Shown: positions 17,351 through 26,650, counted from the first letter of the stretch. The stretch is 64,000 bases of DNA from an uncultured Caulobacter sp. (GCA_937991555.1 CALKHU010000135.1:1-64000), one strand, 5' to 3'. Program-made: numbers and translations. The notes: generated by a model from the letters alone, not told the origin.

Positions 17351-18826
17351 TCAGGGCGGTCCGGGCTTTCCGGGGAGGTCGGGAAAGGCCGGGTCGCGCC
17401 ATCGCAGCCGCCAGCTCTGCCGCGCGTCCCGGGGATCGCCGAGGTCATGCGCGGACACGACCTTCTCCCACAGGGTCGCGGGGCCATGGGGCAGGGGGGC
17501 GAGGCGCTCCGACAGGTTCAGCCGGTCTATCGCGCCGATGATGCCCCCCGCATGGGCGACGGCCTGTTCGAAGCGATCGGTCGGGACGTCCAGATAGTGC
17601 GCGAGCAACGCGTCGCGAAAGGCGCCGATCTTGCGACGGTCGACGGCTGTGCGGGCCTCGACCGCGAGTTCGCACTCGGTGTCAAATCCCTCGGAGCGGT
17701 TGTTGAGGTTGGCGGAGCCGATCCGGACGATCTCATCGTCGAAGATCCCGACCTTGGAATGGACGATGATGGGCGCCCCTCCCGACGTCCGGGGCGCCAG
17801 CGCCCGGAAGCGGCCGTGAAGGTCGGCTGCGCGAAGTCGCCTGATCAGCGGATTTCGGGCGTGGTCCATGGTCAGCCGGTCGAACCAGTTGGGGGAATGA
17901 CGCGGCGCGATCAGCACGACCTCGGGACCGTCCGCTTCACCCAGGCGCCCGGCGAGCGCCGCCGCGACGTTCGCGCAGGTGAAGTACTGGTTCTCGAGAT
18001 AGATCGTCCGCCGCGCGCGGCGGATGCAGCGGAGAGTCAGCCGCCGGATCTCATCGACCAGCGGCCGGTCGCGCCAGGCCGGCTGGGTCCTGGCGATGGC
18101 CACGTCCGCCGCGGACATGTCGATGCGGGCCGATACAGGCCAGAGGGCTCCGACGGCGTCAGTCGGGCGGGGCGGACTGTCCCCTCCGGCGTTGCGCCAT
18201 CGCTCGCCGAACAGGTCGCCCAGCGCGCTCGCGACAGGACCCTCGACGATCATCGTCACCTCGTGCCGCGGCGGATGCGGCCGGCGTTCGGGCAGGAGGC
18301 GTCTGCCGTCGGCGTGAAAGTGCCCGGTCGTGTCCCACCTGTTGGTGACGAAGTCGCCGCCGCCGCAGAACGCGAGCCTGTCGTCGATCACCACCAGCTT
18401 CTGGTGGTGGCTGGCCCCGAAGGGGACATCCGACGCTTCCCGGAACCTTACCCGGCTGCCGGCGAACGCCCGCCTCGCCCTGTGGCCCCGCAGGCCCTGG
18501 AACCCGTTGATTCCGAGCGCCGACCGCCAGACCAGGATGCGGATGTCGAGTTCCGGCCGGACCGCTGCGAGCTCGATCAGAAGCCGTCCGATTTCATCGG
18601 GGTCGTCGGGCCCCTCGCGGCCGTCGGGCGCCAGCCGCGTGCGCGGATCGAACGCCCAGCCGAGAATCCAGATCGACCGCGTCGCCGACCTGAGCGCTTC
18701 GGCGATCGCCGCAAAGCAGGCTTCGTTGTCGACCAGGAAGCCCGCCCGGTCAGCGCGCTCCACGCGCCAGCAGGTCTCTCCCGGCTCGAACGCAGGCGTG
18801 GGCCCGGATGACGAACGATCACTCAC
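17351..18826 (-). CDS. Phospholipase D-like / cardiolipin-synthase-like protein
   Basis: A 491-residue protein with two HKD motifs, HHQKLVVIDDRLAFCGGGDF and IVHSKVGIFDDEIVRIGSAN, and a NQYFT motif of PLD enzymes between them (YLENQYFTC). It lacks an N-terminal membrane segment, unlike ClsA, so it resembles the soluble bacterial PLD phosphodiesterase group acting on phospholipids. The start is GTG at 18824-18826. It converges with the beta-CASP gene with a 13 bp gap. The substrate (cardiolipin synthesis or phosphatidylcholine cleavage) cannot be decided here. Confidence 0.85.
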   Translation of the reverse strand: MSDRSSSGPTPAFEPGETCWRVERADRAGFLVDNEACFAAIAEALRSATRSIWILGWAFDPRTRLAPDGREGPDDPDEIGRLLIELAAVRPELDIRILVWRSALGINGFQGLRGHRARRAFAGSRVRFREASDVPFGASHHQKLVVIDDRLAFCGGGDFVTNRWDTTGHFHADGRRLLPERRPHPPRHEVTMIVEGPVASALGDLFGERWRNAGGDSPPRPTDAVGALWPVSARIDMSAADVAIARTQPAWRDRPLVDEIRRLTLRCIRRARRTIYLENQYFTCANVAAALAGRLGEADGPEVVLIAPRHSPNWFDRLTMDHARNPLIRRLRAADLHGRFRALAPRTSGGAPIIVHSKVGIFDDEIVRIGSANLNNRSEGFDTECELAVEARTAVDRRKIGAFRDALLAHYLDVPTDRFEQAVAHAGGIIGAIDRLNLSERLAPLPHGPATLWEKVVSAHDLGDPRDARQSWRLRWRDPAFPDLPGKPGPP

Positions 18827-18915
18827 GATTCACCTCGACGCCGCGGCCGGATGCGCTCACCGGCGAACACGAGCGCGGACGCCCGACGTCGGTCAAGAGG
18901 CGGGCCTGACGCGAA

Positions 18916-18939
18916 CGCCTCCACGCGAGCGTGGAGGCG
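18916..18939 (-). terminator. Perfect 11-bp stem-loop after the monooxygenase gene
   Basis: CGCCTCCACGC and GCGTGGAGGCG pair with a 2-base spacer, 22 bp beyond the stop at 18961. No T-run follows on the minus strand, so it may be a Rho-assisted or structural 3' end rather than a full intrinsic terminator. Confidence 0.45.
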
Positions 18940-18960
18940 CCGCCGGCCGTTCGGAGGCGT

Positions 18961-20460
18961 CTAGGCGTACCGGAACAGCGGATCGTCGAGGTCGATGGTC
19001 GGGATGACGTCCTTCTCCGTCCAGTAGTCCTGGCTGTGCTGCCATTCCGGCTTGTCGCCCCGGCGAGGCCAGAGGTGCATGCCGCGCAGCAGGTAGCCGG
19101 GATTGAAGTTCTCCTCGTCGATCCAGTCGAGGATCTTCATGTCCTTGTCTTCCGGCCGCAGCGCGACCTCGACCTTGTGCGCCTGACGGGCCTGCATGTG
19201 GTCGAGCAGGCGGCAGACGAAATCGGCGACGAGATCGGCCCGCAGCGTCCAGCTGGCGCGGAAGTAGCCCATCACCCAGACCATGTTCGGCACGCCGGTG
19301 AACATCATGCCGCGCCAGGTGACGGTGTCGTGGAAGTCGAGCGGCTTGCCGTCGACGGCGAAGTCGATGTCGCCGAGGGCGCTGAGGTTGAAGCCCGTCG
19401 CCGTGACGATGATGTCCGCCTTGAGCTCGCGGCCCGACTTCAGCCGGATGCCTTCCGGGGTGAACCGTTCGATCTCGTCGGTGACGACGCTGGCCTTGCC
19501 CTTGATGACGGCCTGGAACAGGTCGCCGTCGGGGACGAAGGCGATGCGCTGGCGCCAGGGACGGTAGCTGGGGGTGAAGTGTTGCTTGACCGCCTCGTCG
19601 CCGAGGAAGGCCCGTACGCCGGCGAGCAGTTCCTCGCGCACGGCCTCGGCCTCGTTGAACGCCCGCTCGGTGAACAGCGCCTGGTCATGCAGCAGCTTGC
19701 GGCGGACGATCTCGTGGATCCAGGTCTCGTCGATCTTCAGCTCGCGCAGGATGTCCGCCAGCTCGTTGGCGTTCCGGCCGGGGATGAAGTAGGTCGGCGA
19801 CCGCTGCAGCAGGGTGACGTGCTTCGCATCGTCGGCGATGGCGGGCAGGACCGTCGCGGCGGTGGCACCGGAGCCGATGACGATGACTGTCTTGTCCTTG
19901 TAGTCGAGGTCTTCGGGCCAGGTCTGCGGATGAATGATCTTGCCCTGGTAGTCCTCCATCCCCTCCCATTCCGGCGTGTAGCCGGTGTCGTGCCGATAGT
20001 ACCCCTGGCACATCCAGAGGAAGTTGGCGGTGAAGGTGACGGGCGCGCCGGTCGCGGTCTTGACGGCCTCGATCGTCCAGCGATTGTCGGTGCTCGACCA
20101 CGTCGCCTTGAGGATCTTGTGTCCGTAGCGGATGTGACGGCCGAGGTCGTTGTCCTCGATCACCTCGCCCATGTAGGTCAGGATTTCCTGGGCGGTCGCG
20201 ATCGGCGGTCCCACCCACGGCTTGAAGCGGTAGCCGAAGGTGTAGAGGTCGCTGTCGGACCGGATGCCCGGATACTTGTGGGTGAGCCAGGTGCCGCCGA
20301 AGCTCTCCAGCGCCTCAAGAACGACGAAGCGGTCGTCCGGCCTGTTCTGAGTCAGGTGCCAGGCGGCCCCGACGCCCGATATGCCCGCCCCGACGATCAG
20401 GACGTCAAAATGCTCCACCGCCGACGCGGCCGGCCGTTCCTTGAGGGTCGATGTGCTCAC
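18961..20460 (-). CDS. Flavin-containing (Baeyer-Villiger-type) monooxygenase
   Basis: A 499-residue FAD/NADPH enzyme. N-terminal FAD loop IVGAGISGVGAAWHL, GGTWL, a YQGKIIHPQTWPED segment equivalent to the FxGxxxHxxxWP fingerprint of class B monooxygenases, a second dinucleotide loop VIGSGATAATVLPA, and IIVTATGFNL. Such enzymes insert oxygen into ketones or oxidise soft nucleophiles. The GTG start follows GGGAGGA. Its promoter is unusual: a FNR/FixK box (20517-20530) plus a perfect 17-bp palindrome (20491-20507) between box and gene. An oxygen-consuming enzyme under a low-oxygen box is notable. Confidence 0.88.
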   Translation of the reverse strand: MSTSTLKERPAASAVEHFDVLIVGAGISGVGAAWHLTQNRPDDRFVVLEALESFGGTWLTHKYPGIRSDSDLYTFGYRFKPWVGPPIATAQEILTYMGEVIEDNDLGRHIRYGHKILKATWSSTDNRWTIEAVKTATGAPVTFTANFLWMCQGYYRHDTGYTPEWEGMEDYQGKIIHPQTWPEDLDYKDKTVIVIGSGATAATVLPAIADDAKHVTLLQRSPTYFIPGRNANELADILRELKIDETWIHEIVRRKLLHDQALFTERAFNEAEAVREELLAGVRAFLGDEAVKQHFTPSYRPWRQRIAFVPDGDLFQAVIKGKASVVTDEIERFTPEGIRLKSGRELKADIIVTATGFNLSALGDIDFAVDGKPLDFHDTVTWRGMMFTGVPNMVWVMGYFRASWTLRADLVADFVCRLLDHMQARQAHKVEVALRPEDKDMKILDWIDEENFNPGYLLRGMHLWPRRGDKPEWQHSQDYWTEKDVIPTIDLDDPLFRYA

Positions 20461-20490
20461 CGCCCGTCCTCCCTGTTGTTCTTCGATTTA

Positions 20491-20507
20491 TGTTATCGGC
20501 GATAACA
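20491..20507 (-). promoter_or_regulatory. Perfect 17-bp operator-like palindrome
   Basis: TGTTATCGGCGATAACA reads the same on both strands around one central base. If the FNR box acts at -41.5, this palindrome spans about -9 to -25 of the monooxygenase promoter, the position expected of a repressor site. TetR-type regulators bind repeats of this size; none is adjacent. Confidence 0.65.
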
Positions 20508-20516
20508 GAGCGGGCT

Positions 20517-20530
20517 TTGACCTGGGTCAA
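20517..20530 (-). promoter_or_regulatory. FNR/FixK-type box upstream of monooxygenase gene
   Basis: TTGACCTGGGTCAA, a perfect TTGAC-N4-GTCAA palindrome 12 bp beyond the ccoS stop. Canonical spacing gives a 22 nt leader for the gene at 18961-20460. Confidence 0.75.
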
Positions 20531-20541
20531 GGGTGAAGGCG

Positions 20542-20703
20542 TCAGTCGGACGCCGGTCCCTCGCGCAGGTGGTCGTCGAGGATGCGGGCCGCATCGCCCT
20601 GGGGATCCTCGTACTGGCCTGAGCGGAGCGTCCACCAGAAGCCGACCAGGCCCATGAAGCCGAGGAACACGGAGATAGGCGCCAGAAGGTAGAGGATGGT
20701 CAT
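20542..20703 (-). CDS. ccoS: cbb3 oxidase maturation protein CcoS
   Basis: A 53-residue membrane protein: MTILYLLAPISVFLGFMGLV forms one membrane helix, followed by FWWTLRSGQYEDPQGDAARI, the conserved CcoS signature (xSGQYDDxxGxAxRIL). CcoS is needed for cofactor insertion into cbb3 oxidase. Its ATG (20701-20703) overlaps the ccoI stop as ATGA, and it is the last gene of the ccoNOQP-GHIS run. It is too short to be noticed by length alone, but motif and position are decisive. Confidence 0.92.
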   Translation of the reverse strand: MTILYLLAPISVFLGFMGLVGFWWTLRSGQYEDPQGDAARILDDHLREGPASD

Positions 20704-22871
20704 GGGCGCTTCTCCCCGAGCCCGAGCCGCAACGCGTTCAGGATGACGACCAGCGACGAGCCGGACATCGCGATGGCCGCCACGAACGGATTGACGAGGC
20801 CGAGGATCGCGGCGGGGGCCGCGACGATGTTGTAGGCCGCCGAGAAGGTGAAGTTCTCCAGCACGCGGCGGCGCGCCGCGCGGGCGACCCTCACCGCTTC
20901 CGGCAGGGACGCCAGATCGCCGCCCGAAAAGACGAGGTCAGCCGCGTTCTGGCTGGCGTCGACCGCCGAGCCCGGGGCCATGGAGGCATGCGCCTTGGCC
21001 AGCGCGGCGGCGTCGTTGAGGCCGTCTCCGACCATCAGGACGCGGCGGCCGGCGGCCTGCAGCTGCTCGACCCGCGTGGCCTTGTCGAAGGGCGTGACGC
21101 CGCTGGTCCAGTGCGCGATGCCCACCTCGGCGGCCGCCCGCTCGACCGGACCCGCGACGTCGCCCGACACCACTTCCGCAGTCAGGCCGAGCGCCTTGAG
21201 GTCGGCGATGGCCCTGGCCGCGCCGTCGCGGACGGCGTCCTCGAAGGCGAACCGGACCTTCACATCGCCGTCGAACCCGAACCAGAGTTCCGTCTCGCCG
21301 GCGTGCCGGGAGTCCACGCCGACGAAGGCGGCGCGGCCGAGCCTGGCGCGGCGGCCGTCGATCAACCCCTCGACGCCCATGCCGGGGACCTCTGTCACTT
21401 CCGTAGCCACGTCGCCGCAGCCGGCGGTCTCCACCAGCGCGCGGGCCAGCGGGTGGCGGGAGGCGCGCGCCAGCGGCGCCGCCAGAGCGACGATGGACGC
21501 GGGGGCGTCGATCAGCCGGGGTCGGCCCTCGGTCAGCACGCCGGTCTTGTCGAGGACGACCGTGTCGACCTCGGCCAGTCGCTCGAGAGCGGCGCCCGAC
21601 TTCACCAGGATCCCCCGGCGGAAGAGCCGTCCGCTGGCGACGATCTGTACCGCCGGCACAGCGAGGCCGAGGGCGCAGGGGCAGGTGACGATCAGGACCG
21701 CCGCGGCGCGCAGCAGCGCCTCGCGCGGACCCAGGCCGATGGCCCAGACGCCGACGAAGGCCAGCAGGGCGAGCGTATGGACGACCGGCACGTAGAGCGC
21801 GGCGGCTTTGTCCGCGAGGCGGACGTAGCGCGACTTGCTCTGGGCTCCGGCCTCCATCAGGCGCGCGATCTCGGCGACGGCGGAATCCTCGGACCGCGCC
21901 TGGGCGCGGAGGACCAGGCGGCCGGACAGGTTCAACGCGCCGGCGTGGACGACCGACCCGGGCCCGACCTGGACCGGCGCGGTCTCGCCGGTGATCAGGG
22001 CGTTGTCCAGTTCCGACCCGCCCTGTTCGACGAGGGCGTTGACGGGGATGCGGTCGCCGGGAATCACCGCGAGGGCGTCGCCGACGTCGACGTCGCCGAT
22101 CGGCACGACCCGTTCCATCCCGTCGGCGTCGATGCGCGTCGCGACCGGCGCCTGCAGCGCCAGCAGGTCACGGGCGGCGCCCCGGGCGCGGACGCGCAGC
22201 TTGTGGTCCAGGTACCGGCCGATGAGCAGCAGGAAGAGCAGCATCACCGCGGCGTCGAAGTAGGCGTGCTCGCCGTCCTGGATCGTCTCGGAGAAGCTGA
22301 CGATCAGGGTCAGGATCACCCCGATCGAGATGGGCACGTCCATGTTGGCCCGGCGACGCTTCAGCGAGGCCCACGCCGACCGGAAGAAGGGCATGCCGGC
22401 GAACAGCGAGCAGGGCGTCGCGACGATGGCCGCGAACCAGTACATGACCTCGCGCGTGGCGGGCGTCAGCTCCTGGCCGAAGAAGCCGGCCCAGACCGGC
22501 ACTGTGAACATCATCACATTGCCGGCCCCGAAGCCGGCGACGCCGAGCGCCAGCGCCAGGGCGCGGCCCTCGCGGTCTTCTTCGCGGATGGCCTTGGCCG
22601 GGTCGAACGGCGTCGAGGGATAGCCGGCGCGATCGAGGGCGTCGATCACCGCGGCGGGGTCGCCGGACGGTCCGGCGAAGGTCACGGCCAGCTTGCCCGT
22701 GGTCAGATTGAACCGCGCTGCGCCGACGCCGGGAGTCTCCCGCGCCGTCTTCTCGATCTTGGCGAGGCAGGCGCCGCAGCGGGCGCCGCGCACCAGCAAC
22801 TCGAGCCGGCCGTGATCGTCGTCGCCCCGCGCGACGAAGGCCGACAGGTCCCGGGCGACGGTGGCGGTCAT
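20700..22871 (-). CDS. ccoI: Copper-transporting P1B-type ATPase CcoI/FixI
   Basis: A 723-residue heavy-metal P-type ATPase. N-terminal HMA-like domain with GARCGACLAKIEKT (metal-binding CxxC), membrane motif CPCAL, phosphorylation site DKTGVLTEG, hinge GDGLNDAAALAKA. CcoI exports or delivers copper for assembly of the CuB centre of cbb3 oxidase. The start ATG (22869-22871) overlaps the ccoH stop as ATGA and its stop overlaps ccoS, so expression is tightly coupled with the oxidase operon. Confidence 0.93.
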   Translation of the reverse strand: MTATVARDLSAFVARGDDDHGRLELLVRGARCGACLAKIEKTARETPGVGAARFNLTTGKLAVTFAGPSGDPAAVIDALDRAGYPSTPFDPAKAIREEDREGRALALALGVAGFGAGNVMMFTVPVWAGFFGQELTPATREVMYWFAAIVATPCSLFAGMPFFRSAWASLKRRRANMDVPISIGVILTLIVSFSETIQDGEHAYFDAAVMLLFLLLIGRYLDHKLRVRARGAARDLLALQAPVATRIDADGMERVVPIGDVDVGDALAVIPGDRIPVNALVEQGGSELDNALITGETAPVQVGPGSVVHAGALNLSGRLVLRAQARSEDSAVAEIARLMEAGAQSKSRYVRLADKAAALYVPVVHTLALLAFVGVWAIGLGPREALLRAAAVLIVTCPCALGLAVPAVQIVASGRLFRRGILVKSGAALERLAEVDTVVLDKTGVLTEGRPRLIDAPASIVALAAPLARASRHPLARALVETAGCGDVATEVTEVPGMGVEGLIDGRRARLGRAAFVGVDSRHAGETELWFGFDGDVKVRFAFEDAVRDGAARAIADLKALGLTAEVVSGDVAGPVERAAAEVGIAHWTSGVTPFDKATRVEQLQAAGRRVLMVGDGLNDAAALAKAHASMAPGSAVDASQNAADLVFSGGDLASLPEAVRVARAARRRVLENFTFSAAYNIVAAPAAILGLVNPFVAAIAMSGSSLVVILNALRLGLGEKRP

Positions 22872-23350
22872 CGCCGCACCAGCCGGCGCTCGGCCGTGAA
22901 GCGGGCGCCGTCGGCGCCGACGGCGACGACGCGCACGTCCCAGGCTCCGTCGAGGGTGATCGGCGCGGCGTAGGCGCCGGGATCCACGGCCTTCAGATCG
23001 ACTGAACGACGGCCCTGCTCGGTCGCCGGACGTTCCAGCGTCGCGGTGACCTTGAGGCCTTCGACGGGACGCTGAGCGCGGTCGGCGATCGTGACCCGCA
23101 GCACGCCGCCCGTGTCCGTCAGGGTGGCGCTCCAGCCGAGGGCGTCCTGCCGCGCCTTGTCCTGGAGCGTACGGTTGTAGGCGAGGCCCGCCTCATAGGG
23201 ATTGGTCGCGACCTGGCCCGAGAAGGTCCGGTAGGCGAGGACCATGAAGATCGCGTCGGTGACGATCACGATCCCGAAGAACAGGACCAGGGCGACGAGA
23301 ACATGCCAGCCCTTGATGGTGAAGGGCGGCTTCGGGGAGACGGCGGTCAT
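22868..23350 (-). CDS. ccoH: cbb3 oxidase assembly protein CcoH/FixH
   Basis: A 160-residue protein with one N-terminal membrane helix (WHVLVALVLFFGIVIVTDAI) followed by the FixH hallmark NPYEAGLAYNRTL and a periplasmic beta-rich domain. CcoH stays bound to the oxidase and aids its assembly. Its ATG overlaps the ccoG stop by ATGA. Length and gene order (G-H-I-S) are exactly those of the fixGHIS operon. Confidence 0.92.
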   Translation of the reverse strand: MTAVSPKPPFTIKGWHVLVALVLFFGIVIVTDAIFMVLAYRTFSGQVATNPYEAGLAYNRTLQDKARQDALGWSATLTDTGGVLRVTIADRAQRPVEGLKVTATLERPATEQGRRSVDLKAVDPGAYAAPITLDGAWDVRVVAVGADGARFTAERRLVRR

Positions 23351-24858
23351 CGTGCGTTGGCCTCGCCGGACAGGAAGATGGAACGGGCCTCGACCGTCTC
23401 GCCCGTCGTCGAGGCGACGAAGCGGACCGGCATATTGGCGCTGGAGATCTGGTCCCGCGGCACCGTGACGAACACCCGCACGGCGCGGACCTGGTCGGGT
23501 TGGACGAGCACCGTCAGCGCTTCGCCGGATGCGGGTTCGCCCGGCGTCTTCAGGGTGTCGCCGCGGAGGCCCTCGGCCGTGACGCGGTACGTCTTCGGCT
23601 CGAAGGTGCGGTTGGCGATCTTGAGCGTGTAGCCGTTGCGGATCGCGCCGTCGCTGAGGCGGATGAACGTGGGATTGCGATCACGCAGGACGTGCAGTTC
23701 GGCGGTTCCGCGATGCGTCAGGCCCCAGAGCATGATGCCGCTGAGCAGCGACAGCGCCACGGCGTAGTAGATCGTGCGCGACCGGACGAAGCGGTAAAGG
23801 CCCTTGTGCTCGCCCGCCTCGCGCGAGGCCACGGCGTGGTCGGTGTCGTAAGAGATCAGGCCCTTGGGGCGGCCGACCTTGGCCATCACCTCGTTGCAGG
23901 CGTCGATGCACAGGCCGCAGTTGATGCACTCCAGCTGGGCGCCGTCGCGGATGTCGATACCCATCGGGCAGACCACGACGCACTGATTGCAGTCGATGCA
24001 GTCGCCGCGACCTTCCCAGCTTTCGCTCTTCTTGTGCGGCCCGCGCGGCTCGCCGCGGTCGCGGCGGTAGGTGACCTGCAGCGAGTGCTTGTCGAGCATG
24101 GCGCCCTGGATGCGCGGCCATGGGCACATGTAGGTGCAGACCTGCTCTCGCATCGTGCCGGCGAAGATGTAGGTCGTCGCCGTGAGGATCGCGCAGGACA
24201 CATAGGCGGTCATCGGCCCCTGGCCGATCCAGAAATCCCGCAGCAGCGTCGGCGCGTCGTGGAAGTAGAAAATCCAGGCGCCGCCGGTGCCGAAGGCGAT
24301 GCCGAGCCAGACCAGATGCTTGCCGGTCTTGCGCCAGAGCTTGTTCAGACTCATCGGCGCCGCGTCGAGTTTCATGCGGGCGTTGCGGTCGCCCTCGAAC
24401 AGACGCTCGACGGCGATGTAGAGGTCTGTCCACACCGTCTGCGGGCAGGCGTAGCCGCACCACAGCCGGCCGAACAGCGCCGTCGTGAGGAACAGCGCAA
24501 GGGCCGCCATCACCAGCAGGCCGGTGATGAAATAGACCTCCTGGGGCCAGAGCTGGATCCAGAAGAAGTAGAACCGACGACCGTCGAAATCGACCAGCAC
24601 TGCCTGGTCCGGCAGGGATCCGGGACGATCCCAGCGCAGCCAGGGCACGATGTAGTAGACCGCCAGGGTGGCGATCAGCAGCACCCATTTGATCATCCGC
24701 CACTGGCCATGGACCAGCTTCGGATAGATCGGCACGCGCGCCTTGTAGAGGCCGCCGCCTCCATCCGCCTTCTTGCGGACGGAGGCCGCGACCGAGACCG
24801 GACCCTGGCCTTCCGGGGAGCCGGCGGGACGTTTGGTGCGGTCGATGACGACGGTCAC
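23347..24858 (-). CDS. ccoG: cbb3 oxidase accessory ferredoxin-type protein CcoG/FixG
   Basis: A 503-residue membrane protein with several helices and two 4Fe-4S ferredoxin motifs, CIDCNQCVVVCPMGIDI and CINCGLCIDACNEVM, preceded by CGYACPQTVWTDLY and CTYMCPWPRIQ. The C-terminal periplasmic Ig-like domain is present (NGYTLKIANRT). FixG/CcoG acts in copper reduction for cbb3 biogenesis. The start is GTG at 24856-24858, 5 bp after ccoP, with no clear ribosome site, suggesting coupling to ccoP. Confidence 0.92.
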   Translation of the reverse strand: MTVVIDRTKRPAGSPEGQGPVSVAASVRKKADGGGGLYKARVPIYPKLVHGQWRMIKWVLLIATLAVYYIVPWLRWDRPGSLPDQAVLVDFDGRRFYFFWIQLWPQEVYFITGLLVMAALALFLTTALFGRLWCGYACPQTVWTDLYIAVERLFEGDRNARMKLDAAPMSLNKLWRKTGKHLVWLGIAFGTGGAWIFYFHDAPTLLRDFWIGQGPMTAYVSCAILTATTYIFAGTMREQVCTYMCPWPRIQGAMLDKHSLQVTYRRDRGEPRGPHKKSESWEGRGDCIDCNQCVVVCPMGIDIRDGAQLECINCGLCIDACNEVMAKVGRPKGLISYDTDHAVASREAGEHKGLYRFVRSRTIYYAVALSLLSGIMLWGLTHRGTAELHVLRDRNPTFIRLSDGAIRNGYTLKIANRTFEPKTYRVTAEGLRGDTLKTPGEPASGEALTVLVQPDQVRAVRVFVTVPRDQISSANMPVRFVASTTGETVEARSIFLSGEANAR

Positions 24859-24863
24859 TTCGG

Positions 24864-25733
24864 TTACTGACCCGAGTTGGCGTGGATGTAGACGGCGAGG
24901 GCCTTGATGGTCTCCTCGTCGAAGCGTTGGCCCCAGGCCGGCATGACGCCGTTGCGGCCATAGTGGATCTGGGCCGAGATCGCAGCGCGGTCAGAGCCGT
25001 AGAGCCAGTCGCCGTCCGTCAGGTTCGGCGCGCCCAGGGCCTGCTGGCCCTTGCCGTCGACGCCGTGGCAGCTCGAGCACTGGTCCACGAAGGTCTGCGC
25101 GGCGCGACCGACGGCCGCCCGGTCGGCCTGACGGCCGGAGAGGGCGACGACGAACTCGGTCAGGTCCGAGACCTGCCTGGCGTCCAGCATGCCGTCACGG
25201 CCGAAGGCCGGCATCTGGGACATGCGGGCGTCAGGATCGCCGGACCGGATGCCATGCTTCAGCGTGGTCTGGATGTCCTGCAGGCTGCCGCCCCAGAGCC
25301 AGACGTCGTCGCGCAGGTTCGGGTAGCCCTTGGCGCCGGCGCCGCCGGGTCCGTGGCAGGTCGCGCAGTTGTCGCCGAAGACCGACTGGCCGACCGACAG
25401 GGCGTAGGCCTGAAGGGCCGGATCGCTCTCGATCTGCTCCAGGCTGGCGTTGGTCAGCCTGGCGGCGCTGGCGCCGCGCTGGGTCTTCAGGTCCGCGAGG
25501 GCCGTGGCCACCGCGCGGCGATCGGACTGGCCGAGCATGCCCTGGGTGTAGCTCTTGACGCCGGGCCAGGCCGGCATGGCCACCCAGTAGCCGACCGAGA
25601 ACAGCACGGTGGCCCAGAACACCCACAGCCACCAGCGGGGCAGGGGATTGTCGAGTTCACGAATGCCGTCCCACTCGTGGCCCGTCGTGTCGACGCCGCT
25701 GACGGCGTCCTTTTCGCGTTGGGATTCGCTCAT
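24864..25733 (-). CDS. ccoP: cbb3 oxidase diheme cytochrome c subunit CcoP/FixP
   Basis: A 289-residue subunit with an N-terminal membrane anchor (WWLWVFWATVLFSVGYWVAM) and two heme-c motifs, NCATCHG and QCSSCHG, each with a distal Met (MSQMPAFG; GVMPAWG). The opening DGIRELDNPLPRWW is diagnostic of CcoP. It passes electrons from the bc1 complex/cytochrome c to CcoO and CcoN. The start ATG overlaps the ccoQ stop. Confidence 0.94.
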   Translation of the reverse strand: MSESQREKDAVSGVDTTGHEWDGIRELDNPLPRWWLWVFWATVLFSVGYWVAMPAWPGVKSYTQGMLGQSDRRAVATALADLKTQRGASAARLTNASLEQIESDPALQAYALSVGQSVFGDNCATCHGPGGAGAKGYPNLRDDVWLWGGSLQDIQTTLKHGIRSGDPDARMSQMPAFGRDGMLDARQVSDLTEFVVALSGRQADRAAVGRAAQTFVDQCSSCHGVDGKGQQALGAPNLTDGDWLYGSDRAAISAQIHYGRNGVMPAWGQRFDEETIKALAVYIHANSGQ

Positions 25734-25885
25734 TGATCGTCGTCCGCGAGAGGGAGGTGCTTGGCGCGGGTGAAGGCTTCGCGATTGCCCGGCCAGAAGG
25801 CGTAGGCGCAGCCGGCCAGGAAGATGAGGGCGAAGTAGATCAGCCCTCCCTGCTGGGCGATGCGCGCGATGGTTTCATAGGTCAT
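25730..25885 (-). CDS. ccoQ: cbb3 oxidase small subunit CcoQ/FixQ
   Basis: A 51-residue single-helix protein: MTYETIARIAQQGGLIYFAL, continuing as a hydrophobic helix, then FWPGNREAFTRAKHLPLADD. This FWP(G/K)N-x-F..AK..PL pattern is the CcoQ signature. Its ATG at 25883-25885 lies 11 bp after ccoO; its TGA overlaps the ccoP ATG. CcoQ stabilises the assembled cbb3 oxidase. Confidence 0.9.
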   Translation of the reverse strand: MTYETIARIAQQGGLIYFALIFLAGCAYAFWPGNREAFTRAKHLPLADDDQ

Positions 25886-25896
25886 GTGGCGCGCTC

Positions 25897-26640
25897 CTAG
25901 CGTTGGTTGGCCGGTTCGGCCGCCTGGTAGGTGCGCAGGTCCACCATGGTCCCGAGCATCTGCAGATAGGCGATGAGGGCGTCCATCTCGGTGATCCGGT
26001 CGGGATCGCCGTCGAAGTCGCGGTTCACCACCTTGGCGCCGTAGCGCTTGCGGAGGGCGACCGCGTCCGTGGAGAACGGATCGGCCTGGGCCTGCAGGTC
26101 GGTGACGGCGTTGTCGAGCGCGTCCTGCGTATAGGGCACCCCGAGCGCGGTCATGGCCTGCATCTTGGCGCGGATGTCAGAGACCGGCAGGTCCTTGCTC
26201 GCGAGGAAGGCGTACGGCGGCATCACCGATTCCGGCACCACCGAGCGCGGGTCGACCAGGTGGTCGCGGTGCCAGGTGTCCGAGTACTTGCCGCCGACCC
26301 GGGCCAGGTCAGGACCCGTGCGCTTGGAGCCCCACTGGAAGGGGTGGTCGTACATGCTCTCGGCCGCCAGGCTGTAGTGGCCGTAGCGTTCGACCTCGTC
26401 CCGCAGGGGGCGGATCATCTGCGAGTGGCAGGTGTAGCAGCCCTCGCGGATGTAGATATCGCGCCCCGCCAGCTCGAGCGGCGTGTAGGGGCGCACCCCG
26501 TCCACCTTCTCGATCGTGCTCTGCAGCCAGAACAGCGGGGCGATCTCGACGAGGCCGCCGATCGAGACGACGACCACGATGCCGATGATCAGCAGGAGCG
26601 AGTGACGCTCGAGTTTGCCGTGATGTTTCCAGAGTGACAT
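25897..26640 (-). CDS. ccoO: cbb3 oxidase monoheme cytochrome c subunit CcoO/FixO
   Basis: A 247-residue protein with an N-terminal membrane helix ([20 protein letters not shown]), the heme-c motif [20 protein letters not shown] and a methionine ligand in VMPPYAFLA. This is the CcoO pattern throughout. It follows ccoN by 10 bp. It accepts electrons from CcoP and passes them to the catalytic subunit. Confidence 0.94.
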   Translation of the reverse strand: MSLWKHHGKLERHSLLLIIGIVVVVSIGGLVEIAPLFWLQSTIEKVDGVRPYTPLELAGRDIYIREGCYTCHSQMIRPLRDEVERYGHYSLAAESMYDHPFQWGSKRTGPDLARVGGKYSDTWHRDHLVDPRSVVPESVMPPYAFLASKDLPVSDIRAKMQAMTALGVPYTQDALDNAVTDLQAQADPFSTDAVALRKRYGAKVVNRDFDGDPDRITEMDALIAYLQMLGTMVDLRTYQAAEPANQR

Positions 26641-26650
26641 GTCGCCGACC

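Noticed and set aside
18880..18900. GTCAA near 18893 as part of an FNR box
   Set aside because: No TTGA partner at the correct distance.
18931..20505. 524-codon plus-strand frame opposite the monooxygenase
   Set aside because: No motif, typical antisense composition in high-GC DNA.
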